DNA of 64,000 nt from assembly GCF_006151805.1 (NCBI RefSeq), contig NZ_VDDA01000005.1, positions 310,001-374,000 of the forward strand, read 5' to 3'. This document shows, piece after piece, positions 18,509-26,411 of the stretch. Positions within the stretch are counted from its first letter, which is position 1, and each line of letters opens with the position of its first letter. Source of the stretch: Methylobacterium terricola (GTDB lineage Bacteria > Pseudomonadota > Alphaproteobacteria > Rhizobiales > Beijerinckiaceae). A program made the translations under genes and the position numbers. The notes below the pieces were generated by a model that saw nothing but the letters and a program-made list of their open reading frames with translations, made no database searches and had not been told where the DNA came from.

Positions 18509-18637
18509 TCGACCGCCCCGTCGCGATCGGCCGCGATCGTCGTCGGCTTCCCGACCCGGTGACGGAGTGCCGAAGGCGGCGGAGAATGTCAGCGTGCTGC
18601 CGATCTGCGCTCGGCCGCGCCGGTTGCGGGGACAGCG

Positions 18638-18955
18638 CTATGGCGTCAGCCCAGGGCATGAACGGAAGCGGTCGCCGCCGTTTCCGGTCAGTCTTGTATA
18701 GCGGTCCGGCCCGTCGACGCGGATCGTGGCGCGTTCAATAGCCCGTTCGGGCCGCGGACCACCGTAGTCCCGGCAATCGGCGGCCTTCGCGCTTCCGAGA
18801 CCCCGGCCGTCATAGGTGCGCAACGCGGCATTCGGTGGGTTCCCGCAATCGATGCCGACGCCGACATAGGCGCCGTGGCGCAGCGGCAGGGGGTCGGCCA
18901 CGGCGTGTCCCGTGCCGAGGAGAAGGAGGCAGGCCGCCATCGAACGAGCGTTCAT
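18638..18955 (-). CDS. Small secreted protein of unknown function
   Basis: 105 residues with a clear signal peptide (SMAACLLLLGTGHAVADP) and a mature part of about 85 residues containing three Cys and the pattern GVGIDCGNPPNAALRTYDG. I do not recognise a named family. The ATG lies only 3 nt after the stop of the metallopeptidase gene upstream, so the two are translated as a pair and probably exported together. Expression is expected to follow the shared operator at 19750-19789. Confidence 0.65.
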   Translation of the reverse strand: MNARSMAACLLLLGTGHAVADPLPLRHGAYVGVGIDCGNPPNAALRTYDGRGLGSAKAADCRDYGGPRPERAIERATIRVDGPDRYTRLTGNGGDRFRSCPGLTP

Positions 18956-18958
18956 CGG

Positions 18959-19672
18959 TCACTCCGTCGCCGTCGAGAGGAGCGGTTCGCCGTCGGCGTC
19001 GGCTCCGGCGCCGACCGGCCCGAACAGCCGGGTGAGGAAGCGATAATAGACCGGCTGCTTCTGACGCAGTTCGTCCCGGGTGAAGGGCTCGCGGGCCAGC
19101 GTGCCATGCAGGTAGACGCTCGCGGTCATTGCGAAGAATTCGGCCCGGTTCTTCAGGACATAGGCACCCGCCGGGTAGAAGCCGCCATTCCTTGCGCGCT
19201 CGTAGAAGGTCATGATGTCCGGGTTGTTCCGGCCGCCGGGCATTTTCCGGAAGTGGAAGACGTGCATGTATTCGTGCAGGAGAATCGGACGTCGGTCGTT
19301 CGGGTCGTCGACCGCGAGGGTGACGCTCTCGCCGCCATTGTAGTGACTGCCCGCGCCGGATCCCGACCTGACGACGACCGGGAAGCGCCTGAGGAAGGCT
19401 TTCACGCCATCGTCGAGGCTCGTCCTCTCGATGATGTCGACCTGATGCTCGGCTGCCCGGCGAAGCGGCCCGATCTCCGCGTTCGGGACGTCCTGCGCCA
19501 TCTCGAGGCGATACCCGCGATAGGTCTCGGATCCATCGCCGGGCTGCCGCGACCCGGCGGAGGCCTGACGCGGCGCCGCTTGCACCGGGCCGACCTGCAA
19601 GGCCATTCCCCCGGCGACGGCGAGAACCGTTGCGACGTGCCGAACCGGCGATGCGAGGTGGGATCCCGCCAT
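18959..19672 (-). CDS. Putative secreted zinc metallopeptidase (HExxH)
   Basis: 237 residues from ATG 19672, which has an AAAGG about 10 nt upstream and gives a clean signal peptide (VATVLAVAGGMALQVGPVQA). The zinc signature LLHEYMHVFH places ligands H133 and H137 and catalytic E134; E178 in NRAEFFAM, 41 residues downstream, is a good candidate for the third ligand, as in gluzincin-like enzymes. No named family was recognised. A longer frame to 19774 overlaps the regulatory element and adds an Arg-rich non-signal segment, so it is rejected. Divergent from the response regulator gene. Confidence 0.72.
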   Translation of the reverse strand: MAGSHLASPVRHVATVLAVAGGMALQVGPVQAAPRQASAGSRQPGDGSETYRGYRLEMAQDVPNAEIGPLRRAAEHQVDIIERTSLDDGVKAFLRRFPVVVRSGSGAGSHYNGGESVTLAVDDPNDRRPILLHEYMHVFHFRKMPGGRNNPDIMTFYERARNGGFYPAGAYVLKNRAEFFAMTASVYLHGTLAREPFTRDELRQKQPVYYRFLTRLFGPVGAGADADGEPLLSTATE

Positions 19673-19749
19673 GGGCCTCGTGCCTTTCTCCGTCGCGGCC
19701 CCCGGGGGGCGGCTGCGATGCGGCGAACGCTCGCGTGCTTCCCGATCCC

Positions 19750-19789
19750 GGATGTGACGGGAGACCTGCGGCACGTAACGTTTTGTGAC
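19750..19789 (-). promoter_or_regulatory. Bipartite operator, copy A (metallopeptidase / response regulator)
   Basis: Read on the minus strand the element is GTCACAAAACGTTACG, 14 nt, then CGTCACATCC. GTCAC/GTTAC half-sites lie at offsets 0, 10 and 31, i.e. on one face of the helix, as usual for OmpR-family regulators. It lies about 78 nt ahead of the metallopeptidase start and 50 nt ahead of the divergent response regulator gene. Copy B at 21971-22010 matches 15 of 16 bases in the first block, all 10 in the second, with identical spacing. Confidence 0.75.
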
Positions 19790-19839
19790 GGAGACGTTTT
19801 ACGCGTTGCCGCACGGTCGCGCCGGCCTATCCTGCCGCC

Positions 19840-20571
19840 ATGACCGACGGCATCATCATCGCCATCGTCGAGGACGACGACGACATCCGCAGCCAACTCG
19901 CCGCCTACCTGGAGGATGAAGGTTTTCGCGTCGTCTCCCTCGACGGGGGCGCGAGCCTCGACCGTCTCCTCGCAGCCGGACCGAGGCCGAGCCTCGTCGT
20001 CCTCGACTGGATGCTGCCGGGCGAGGACGGCCTGTCGATCTGCCGCCGCCTGCGCGAGGCGGGCGGGCCGCCGGTCGTCATGCTGACCGCCAAGGACGAG
20101 GACATCGACCGGGTGCTGGGCCTGGAGATGGGGGCCGACGATTACGTCTCGAAGCCGTTCAGCCCGCGCGTGCTGCTCGCCCGCATCCGCGCCGTCCTGC
20201 GTCGAGCCGGCGGAGGCAACGCCGCCGCCGGGACGGCGCCCGAGCGGCTGAGCGTCGCCGATCTCGTCGTCGACCTCGCCGCCCGCACGGTGACCACCGG
20301 CGCGCCCGGCACCGAGATCCCGCTCACCAGCGCCGAGTACGACTTGCTGCACTGCTTCGTCACCCGGCCGCAGCGGGTGCTCTCGCGCGACCAGCTCCTC
20401 GACTGGACCCGCGGCCGGACCGCCGATGCCTACGACCGCACCATCGACGTCCAGGTGAGCCGGCTGCGGCACAAGCTCGACGCGGCCGGGAGCCAGGCCG
20501 CGGGCCAGATCAAGACGGTGCGCAACGCCGGCTACATCCTGGCGGCGCCCGTGAGGTCCGGTGCGCCGTGA
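19840..20571 (+). CDS. OmpR-family response regulator
   Basis: 243 residues. Receiver domain with acidic pocket EDDDD (11-15), phospho-acceptor Asp56 in VVLDWMLPGEDG and conserved Lys in SKPFSPR; C-terminal winged helix (LTSAEYDLLHCFVTRPQRVLSRDQLL, DVQVSRLRHKLD, read as segments). Start ATG 19840 follows the divergent regulatory region directly. The next gene, its histidine kinase, overlaps by 4 nt. Likely activates or represses the flanking secreted-protein genes through the repeated element. Confidence 0.95.
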   Translation: MTDGIIIAIVEDDDDIRSQLAAYLEDEGFRVVSLDGGASLDRLLAAGPRPSLVVLDWMLPGEDGLSICRRLREAGGPPVVMLTAKDEDIDRVLGLEMGADDYVSKPFSPRVLLARIRAVLRRAGGGNAAAGTAPERLSVADLVVDLAARTVTTGAPGTEIPLTSAEYDLLHCFVTRPQRVLSRDQLLDWTRGRTADAYDRTIDVQVSRLRHKLDAAGSQAAGQIKTVRNAGYILAAPVRSGAP

Positions 20572-21944
20572 TGGCGCGCATCGGGCTCCTCGGCCGGATC
20601 ATGCTGGTCCTGCTGGGGGCGCTCTCCCTCCTGGTCGTCGCCACGTTCGGCATCGACCGGTGGCAGCGCAGCCAGGAGCACTGGCCGTACGCCTCCCGCT
20701 TCCCCCGCCTGGACCAGGCGGCGGGCATCATGGACCTCCTGAGGAATGCCGATCCGGCGCAGAGGCCAGCCATCCTGCGCGCCGTCAACGGCGAGGCGCT
20801 CAGGGCCGAGATCGTCGATGCGCCACCGGACCTCGCCGCCCTGATCCGCGAGCCGGTCCTCGAAGCGCGCCTGCACCGCCTGACCGGCGAGGCTGCCGAC
20901 GGCATCCGCGCCTTCACCGACACCGACATGCTTTACCGGGGTACTGGTCCGGCCGATATGGAGACCGGCCACCGGCGCAGGCCCATCGGCAGCCTTGCCC
21001 TGGCCACCTCCCGGCTCTCCGACGGGCGGACGCTGGTCGTGTCCGCGATCAGGGGACACCGCTCGTTCATGCCGTGGCTGCTCGGCCAGCCCCTGAGCCT
21101 ATGGGTGGCGATCCTCGGCGTGGCGGTGGCCGGCCTCGTCACGGTCGGCGCACGGCACGAGCTCGTCCCGCTGCGGCGCCTGACCGGGGCGGTCTCCCGG
21201 TTCGACGGCCGTACCGCGGAGCCGGCGCTCGTCCCCCAGGGGGCCCCGGAGATCCGGCGCCTCACCCAGGCGGTCCAGGCGATGCAAGACCGCATCGTCG
21301 GGCTGATGGGCGAGCGGTCGCTGCTGATCGGGGCGATCTCGCACGACCTCAAGACCTACCTGACGCGCATGCGCCTGCGGGCGGAGGGGATCGCGGAGCG
21401 GGAGCGCCGGGAGCGGCTCGTCGCGGACCTCGATGCGATGACCGCGCTCATCGAGACCTCGCTCGGCTTCGCCCGCGGGACCGCCGCCGAGGTCGGGCGC
21501 TCTCCCGTGGACCTGGCCGACATCGTGGCGGTCGAGGTCGCCGAGCACGCGGCGCAAGGCGCGCGCATCACCTTGTCGGGCGAGGAGGTGCGGGACGCGA
21601 CCGTGGCCGGAGATGCCGTCGCCCTGCGTCGGGTGATGGCGAACCTGATCGGCAATGCCGTCAAGTTCGGACGCTCCTCCGTCGCGGTCGCCGTCCGGCG
21701 GACGGGAGCGGCTTGCCAGGTCGTGGTCGAGGATGACGGACCAGGCATCCCGGAAGCGGAGCGCACGGCCGTCTTCAGCCCGTATTACCGGATCGAACGG
21801 TCGCGGAACCGGCGGACCGGCGGGACCGGGCTCGGACTCGCCATCGCGCGCCAGATCGTCGAGGCCCATGGCGGTACCGTCGCCGCCGAGGCGGGCTCCC
21901 GGGGGGGCGCACGCCTCGTCGTGACCCTGCCGGCCCTCGCCTGA
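20568..21944 (+). CDS. Sensor histidine kinase of the OmpR-type pair
   Basis: 458 residues from GTG 20568 (ATG 20571 is equally possible). Membrane helix at about 8-29, an extracytoplasmic sensor region of roughly 145 residues with no recognised domain, second helix at about 176-195, HAMP, then the kinase: phospho-acceptor H259 in ISHDLKTYLTRMR, N-box NLIGNAVKFG, G-boxes DDGPGIP and TGLGLAIAR. Partner of the regulator encoded immediately upstream. The stimulus cannot be read from sequence. Confidence 0.95.
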   Translation: MMARIGLLGRIMLVLLGALSLLVVATFGIDRWQRSQEHWPYASRFPRLDQAAGIMDLLRNADPAQRPAILRAVNGEALRAEIVDAPPDLAALIREPVLEARLHRLTGEAADGIRAFTDTDMLYRGTGPADMETGHRRRPIGSLALATSRLSDGRTLVVSAIRGHRSFMPWLLGQPLSLWVAILGVAVAGLVTVGARHELVPLRRLTGAVSRFDGRTAEPALVPQGAPEIRRLTQAVQAMQDRIVGLMGERSLLIGAISHDLKTYLTRMRLRAEGIAERERRERLVADLDAMTALIETSLGFARGTAAEVGRSPVDLADIVAVEVAEHAAQGARITLSGEEVRDATVAGDAVALRRVMANLIGNAVKFGRSSVAVAVRRTGAACQVVVEDDGPGIPEAERTAVFSPYYRIERSRNRRTGGTGLGLAIARQIVEAHGGTVAAEAGSRGGARLVVTLPALA

Positions 21945-21970
21945 CGGGTCGTCACCGAACGCGCGCGATT

Positions 21971-22010
21971 GTCACACAACGTTACGGATCGGTTCGAACC
22001 CGTCACATCC
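21971..22010 (+). promoter_or_regulatory. Bipartite operator, copy B (GCG_CRPN genes)
   Basis: GTCACACAACGTTACG, 14 nt, CGTCACATCC. Same length (40 nt), same spacing and same half-site phasing as copy A at 19750-19789, and again oriented towards a gene for a secreted protein (start 117 nt downstream). Flanks and the 14-nt spacer are not conserved, which argues for selection on the two blocks rather than a recent duplication. Confidence 0.75.
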
Positions 22011-22126
22011 GCGCACAGCGCGGGGACAAACCTTCCTGCATCCCGACGCGGCGGAAGCGCCGCCGGGACATGGGCCGAGGCGGCGTCATGCCGGTCTCGC
22101 CCCTTCGAGCAGAAGGAAACCCGTCG

Positions 22127-22390
22127 ATGCTGAGGATCCTCGTCCCTGCCGTGCTGCTGGCCGTCCTCGCGGTTCCCGCCTCGGCCCTCCCGCTGGTTCA
22201 CGGTGCGGTCTCCACCTTGGCCGACGATGCGCGGATCATCCAAGTCTACGGCGGCTGCGGTCCCTACGGTCACCGAGGGCCCTATGGCGGCTGCCGCACA
22301 GGCGGGCAGTGGGGTGGCTACGTCCGCGGCGCCTCCTGCCCGGCCGGCTTCCACATCGGCCCCTACGGCCGCCGCTGCTGGCCGAACTGA
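22127..22390 (+). CDS. Small secreted Gly/Cys-rich protein, GCG_CRPN-like (1)
   Basis: 87 residues. ATG 22127 is preceded by AAGGA; ATG 22070 upstream lacks both a site and a sensible N-terminus. Signal peptide VPAVLLAVLAVPASA, then GGCGPYGHRGPYGGCR and, at the C-terminus, CPAGFHIGPYGRRCWPN: this is the GCG...CRPN motif type of small exported alphaproteobacterial proteins whose function is unknown. Four Cys could form two disulphides. Downstream of operator copy B and upstream of a second, related gene. Confidence 0.78.
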   Translation: MLRILVPAVLLAVLAVPASALPLVHGAVSTLADDARIIQVYGGCGPYGHRGPYGGCRTGGQWGGYVRGASCPAGFHIGPYGRRCWPN

Positions 22391-22413
22391 ACCGTCCATT
22401 CCGACAACCCGAC

Positions 22414-22436
22414 GCGTCCGGCGGCCCGCCGGACGC
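22414..22436. terminator. GC hairpin between the two GCG_CRPN genes
   Basis: An 11-bp inverted repeat around a single central base (GCGTCCGGCGG and its complement), realistically a 9-bp stem with a 5-nt loop. It stands 15 nt before the start of the second gene and could partly terminate transcription or shift the ratio of the two products. Confidence 0.4.
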
Positions 22437-22450
22437 CCAAGGAGCACGCC

Positions 22451-22759
22451 ATGATCCGCAAGCTCGTCATGTCCCTCGCCCTTGCTTCGGGCGTCTTGCT
22501 GACCGCTCCTGCGGCAGAGGCCCGGGACGGTTGCGGTCCCGGCTTCCACCGCGGCTTCTATGGCTGGTGCCGCCCGAACTGGCGGCCCCCTGTCTACCGT
22601 CCTTACGTCTACCGCCCCTACGTCTACGGCCCAGCCTATCGCCGGTGGGGCGGCTACCGCTGGCATTACAGCTATCACGACCGCTGGCATCGCCGGTTCG
22701 CGTGGCATGGTGGCGGACATCGCTGGGGCGGGTTCCGGCACTCGGGTTGGCGCCACTGA
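22451..22759 (+). CDS. Small secreted Tyr/His/Trp-rich protein, GCG_CRPN-like (2)
   Basis: 102 residues: signal peptide KLVMSLALASGVLLTAPAAEA, then the full motif GCGPGFHRGFYGWCRPN, then a low-complexity tail with repeats of RPYVY and many Arg, His, Trp, Tyr and Gly residues. This prefix-then-repeats layout is typical of GCG_CRPN proteins. Function unknown; aromatic/basic tails suggest envelope binding. ATG 22451 has AAGGAG upstream. Probably in one transcript with the gene before it. Confidence 0.8.
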   Translation: MIRKLVMSLALASGVLLTAPAAEARDGCGPGFHRGFYGWCRPNWRPPVYRPYVYRPYVYGPAYRRWGGYRWHYSYHDRWHRRFAWHGGGHRWGGFRHSGWRH

Positions 22760-22859
22760 ACCGCCCCGTATTCCCTGGAGGCTCCGGCTGCGGCGGGCCT
22801 GCGCGACTCCGCTGGTCCGTACCCGTGGTGCCGATCGACCTGCCGCTCCACGCAGCGGC

Positions 22860-23060
22860 GCCCGGCCCGCCCGCCGCCTGCATGTCGTGGCCATCGGCCG
22901 CCGTCACCCCCGCGACCAGGACAAGGCCGCGCGAGCACGTCAGAACGTGGCTCTTGATGCCCCTCGCCGAGCTGCCGGCAGTGCCGCCGATCCCCGCCGG
23001 CGGACCCGGCACGTCACTCTGCGAGCCGAGGATGCCGGTCGACGGCTCGGCTCGAGAACC
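22860..23060 (-). pseudogene. Relic of an IS5-family transposase (central part)
   Basis: Minus-strand translation gives EPSTGILGSQSDV, then SARGIKSHVLTCSRGLVL and VAGVTAADGHDMQAA. This follows the IS5-type transposase order EPSAGILDSQSVKT ... KGRKRHLLVDTLGLVL ... VTAADVQDRDGA, but the catalytic Asp of the DSQS motif is Gly and both ends are missing. The rest of the 473-nt gap 22760-23232 shows nothing else recognisable. A second relic, of the C-terminal part, lies at 28.9-29.2 kb. Confidence 0.6.
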
Positions 23061-23232
23061 GGAGCGCGGCGGTTGGACGGGCGGTCGCGACCGGGCGGCC
23101 CCAGACGCCGGGCGTGCGTCGGCGGGCTCCCAACCCGCGGGCCTGCCCGACCGCGCCGCGGCCAGGCAGGCCCGATGCGTCGGATCATCCCGCGATCCCG
23201 GCCAGCCGGCACCGGCGGTATCGGACGATGCC

Positions 23233-24774
23233 CTATCGCCGAGACGAGCCGGCGTAGAACGGGTCGCGCGGCGCCTCGGGCAGGTAATCGGCGTAGAACG
23301 CCTTCACGTGCGGGAAGACCGCCCGGCCGAGCTCGCGCCGTGCCACTTCCTCGGGCGAGCGCGGCCGTCCGAGTATGTCGGCGATCTCGGCGAGAACGGC
23401 GTCCCGGTCGACCTTGGTGAAGCGCCCCTCGGCATAGACCAGCTCGCCGTCGATGTAGACGGCATCGACGCACTCGGTCTTGGCGCGCTGGACCAGGGCG
23501 TCGAGCACCGGGATGTCGGGGTCCTGGAACGGGTAGGTGGCGCGCCGCCAGTCGATCAGCGAGGCGTCGAAGAAGCGGCCGGGATCGAGCCGCCCGATCT
23601 CGGCGCCGAAGGCCGTGGTCATGGCGCCGGATTCGGTCGCCATCTTCACCACCTGGGACGGGGTCGGCACATCGTCGTCGTCCATGCCCGGCACCCGGTG
23701 GACCCGCAGCGCCAGCCGCAATTCCTGGAGCATGTCGCGGTCGTCGTTGATCCCCGCCTCGTCGAGCCCCATCCCGACCGTGATGCCCTTCTTCTCCCAG
23801 GCATTCAGCGGCGCGAGCCCCGAGCGCAGCCGGAAGTTCGACGAGCAATTGTGGCAGATGCAGGTGCCGGTCTGCGCGACGATGTCGATGTCCTCCTCAT
23901 TGAGCCAGACGCCGTGGCCGAGGGTCATGTGCGGCCCGAGCACGCCGAGGTCGTGGAGGTGGCGGAGCGCGGTCTTGCCGGTGCGGCGGCGGGCATATTC
24001 CTTCTGATAGGCGGTCTCCAGCAGGTGCATGTGCATCGGCACCCCGGCGGCGCGGGATTTCTCGTGGAGCGCGACCAGCCCCTCGTCGGTGCACCAGTGG
24101 AGGTTGGCCGGAGCCAGCTGGATCCGGGTCAGGCGATGGCCCTCGTTCTCCTGCGTGAGCTGGTCGAACAGGCGCAGGAAGTCGGGAAACGGCATCGCCT
24201 GCGCCTTGAGGTGCGCGGCGAGCTGCGCCCCGAGATCGGCCGGCAGGCGGGCGCAGAACGCCTCGTCCGCCTCGTAGACGAGCCGGTTCTGCTCGCGCAC
24301 GGCGTAGCAATAGGAGGCGCGCATCCCGAGGCTTCGGTAGCCGTTCAGGGTCTTGGTCGCGGAGGCATGGATGGCGTCGTAGCCGCCGGCCATCCAGCCC
24401 TGGATGTGCTGGACCGTGGTGATGCCCGAGGCCACCATCTCGAAGGCGGAGTAGAGCGTGTCGAGGGTCAGGTCGAGGCGCCGGGCCGGCAGGCGGCTCG
24501 CGAACCACAATTCCAGGGCATGGTCGGGCGAGCCGAGCTGGAGCGGGGTGAGCCCGACATGATGGTGGCTGTTGACGAAGCCCGGCAGCATGACGTGGCC
24601 GGGATAGCGGCGCAGCTCCGCGCCGGGCGCCGTCCGCTGCATCTCCTCGACCGGGCCGACCGCCACGATCACCCCATCGCGCGAGAGGACGGCGCCGTTC
24701 TCGACGATGACCGGCGTGTTGCGATCCTTGATCCCGGTGACGACCCAGCCGGCCTGGACGATGAGTTCTGCCAT
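23233..24774 (-). CDS. Amidohydrolase-family deaminase/chlorohydrolase-like enzyme
   Basis: 513 residues, metal-dependent hydrolase of the TrzN/AtzB/cytosine-deaminase-like group acting on C-N or C-Cl bonds of heterocycles. Metal-site motifs in order: NSHHHVG (H70, H72), HMHLLE (near 248), LGHGVWL (near 285) and GLDEAGIN (Asp near 334). It is the last gene of a minus-strand operon with a nitrilase-family hydrolase (15 nt upstream) and an ABC importer, so it probably opens or deaminates an imported nitrogen compound (purine, pyrimidine, triazine or hydantoin type). Exact substrate not readable. Confidence 0.85.
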   Translation of the reverse strand: MAELIVQAGWVVTGIKDRNTPVIVENGAVLSRDGVIVAVGPVEEMQRTAPGAELRRYPGHVMLPGFVNSHHHVGLTPLQLGSPDHALELWFASRLPARRLDLTLDTLYSAFEMVASGITTVQHIQGWMAGGYDAIHASATKTLNGYRSLGMRASYCYAVREQNRLVYEADEAFCARLPADLGAQLAAHLKAQAMPFPDFLRLFDQLTQENEGHRLTRIQLAPANLHWCTDEGLVALHEKSRAAGVPMHMHLLETAYQKEYARRRTGKTALRHLHDLGVLGPHMTLGHGVWLNEEDIDIVAQTGTCICHNCSSNFRLRSGLAPLNAWEKKGITVGMGLDEAGINDDRDMLQELRLALRVHRVPGMDDDDVPTPSQVVKMATESGAMTTAFGAEIGRLDPGRFFDASLIDWRRATYPFQDPDIPVLDALVQRAKTECVDAVYIDGELVYAEGRFTKVDRDAVLAEIADILGRPRSPEEVARRELGRAVFPHVKAFYADYLPEAPRDPFYAGSSRR

Positions 24775-24789
24775 GGGTTTGGTGTTCCG

Positions 24790-25617
24790 TTACGCTGCGG
24801 GAAGGGAGGGTCGGTCGGAATCCGGCAGGGAGCCGGTGACGGGGCCGATGACCGGGCTTGGCGCGTCGGGTCGCCACGCCGCGAGGACGCGGCCGTCCGG
24901 CCCGACGACGAGGCTGTCGCCGTCGTGCCGCACCGGCCGGCCGAGGCCGTGCTCGATGCCGTGGCGCGAGGCCGCGACCGCCGCGACGCGGCAGCGCCGG
25001 GCGTGACCGGCGAGCTCGCCGGTGAAGAAGCCGGGCGGATCCTGCGGCGCCGGCCCGGCGACCAGGACCGCGACGAGGTCGGCCCCGGCCGACGCCGCGT
25101 CCCAGGCCTCGGGAAAGCGCCGGTCGTAGCAGACGAGGGCCGCGATCCTCAGGGAACCGCCCGGACATTTGACCCGCACCGCCGGCGCGTCCAGCGGGCC
25201 GGCCCGGAAATGGTCGGCCTCGCCGAAGCGTTCGCCGGGCAGCGGAGGCGGCAGCCGCCGCTTGGCCGCGATCCGAACCAGGCTGCCGTCTGCTTCAGCA
25301 AGGAGCGCCGCATTGAGCGGCAGCGCCTCGCCGTGCTCGGACAGCGCCAGGCCGAACACCAGGCCGATCCCGTGGCGGCGCGCGAGCGCCCCCATGCGAC
25401 GGGCGGTGAGCCCGTCCTGCGGCTCGGCGAGGTGGCGCCAGTGCGCCGGATCCTCGCCGGCGACGTAGGGCAGCACTGTCAGTTCCGGCAGGATGGCGAG
25501 ACCGGCACCCGCGGCGGCGGCCTCGGCGACCCCCGCCTCGACCTCCCGCCAGAGCCCGTCCGGATCGTGCCCGGCCGGGCCGACCGGGATCGCGGCGACG
25601 CGCATGGGAGCACTCAT
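24790..25617 (-). CDS. Carbon-nitrogen hydrolase (nitrilase superfamily)
   Basis: 275 residues. The Glu-Lys-Cys triad is visible: E45 in LPELTVLPY, K119 in AAKRRLPPP, C163 in LVCYDRRFPE. Hydrolyses amide, carbamoyl or nitrile groups. ATG 25617 overlaps the ATPase stop by 4 nt; ATG 25605 is an alternative. Lies between the ABC transporter and the amidohydrolase, consistent with a two-step cytoplasmic breakdown: ring opening or deamination by one enzyme and amide hydrolysis by the other. The order of steps is inference. Confidence 0.85.
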   Translation of the reverse strand: MSAPMRVAAIPVGPAGHDPDGLWREVEAGVAEAAAAGAGLAILPELTVLPYVAGEDPAHWRHLAEPQDGLTARRMGALARRHGIGLVFGLALSEHGEALPLNAALLAEADGSLVRIAAKRRLPPPLPGERFGEADHFRAGPLDAPAVRVKCPGGSLRIAALVCYDRRFPEAWDAASAGADLVAVLVAGPAPQDPPGFFTGELAGHARRCRVAAVAASRHGIEHGLGRPVRHDGDSLVVGPDGRVLAAWRPDAPSPVIGPVTGSLPDSDRPSLPAA

Positions 25618-26411
25618 CGCGCCGCGGCGGCCTCCTGCTCGGCGAAGGCGCGGTCGACCTCGGCGCCGAGCAGTTCGGTGAACAGGTCGCGATAGGCGTG
25701 GTAACGGGGATCCCGCGACGGCCGCGGCCGCGGCAGGTCGATCGGCACGATCGTCTTCACCCGCCCCGGTCGGGCGGTGAACACCACCACCCGGTCGGCG
25801 AGCGAGATCGCCTCGTCGATCGAATGGGTGACGAGAAGGACCGAGGCGCCGCTGTCGCGCCAGATCTGCAGCAGGAAATCCTGCATGCGCGAGCGGGTCT
25901 GGACGTCGAGGGCCGCGAAGGGCTCGTCCATCATCAGCACCTTCGGCCGCATGGCGAGCGCCCGGGCACAGGCCGCGCGCTGGCGCATGCCGCCGGACAA
26001 TTCGTCCGGCTTCTTGTCGAGCATGTCGCCGAGCCCGACCCGGCGCAGCATCTCGACCGCCATCTCGCGCCGCTTGACCGGCGGCACGTGCCGGACGGCG
26101 AGGCCGAAGGCGACGTTGTCGGCGATGGTGAGCCAGGGAAACAGCGAGGCCTCCTGGAAGATCAAGCCGCGCTCGGCGCTCGGACCGGTGACGGGATCGC
26201 CGTCGGCCAGGATCTCGCCGCCGGTCACCTCCTCGAGCCCGGCGATCATGTAGAGGAGCGTGGACTTGCCGCAGCCGGAGGGCCCGAGCAGCACCACGAA
26301 CTCGCCCGGGGCGACCTCGAAATCGAGATCGGCGAGGGCCTGGACCGGGGCGCGGCCCTCCGGCATCCAGCGCTTCGAGACGGTGCGGATCGTGACGGCG
26401 GGGCGGGTCAT
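25614..26411 (-). CDS. ABC transporter ATPase (nitrate/sulfonate/taurine type)
   Basis: 265 residues with Walker A GPSGCGKST, signature LSGGMRQR, Walker B VLMMDEPFAALD and the Q-loop FQEASLFPWL characteristic of SsuB/TauB/NrtD. Overlaps the permease gene by 4 nt and the hydrolase gene by 4 nt. Together with the permease and NMT1-type binding protein it imports a small organic molecule, which the two linked hydrolases then degrade. Confidence 0.92.
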   Translation of the reverse strand: MTRPAVTIRTVSKRWMPEGRAPVQALADLDFEVAPGEFVVLLGPSGCGKSTLLYMIAGLEEVTGGEILADGDPVTGPSAERGLIFQEASLFPWLTIADNVAFGLAVRHVPPVKRREMAVEMLRRVGLGDMLDKKPDELSGGMRQRAACARALAMRPKVLMMDEPFAALDVQTRSRMQDFLLQIWRDSGASVLLVTHSIDEAISLADRVVVFTARPGRVKTIVPIDLPRPRPSRDPRYHAYRDLFTELLGAEVDRAFAEQEAAAAR

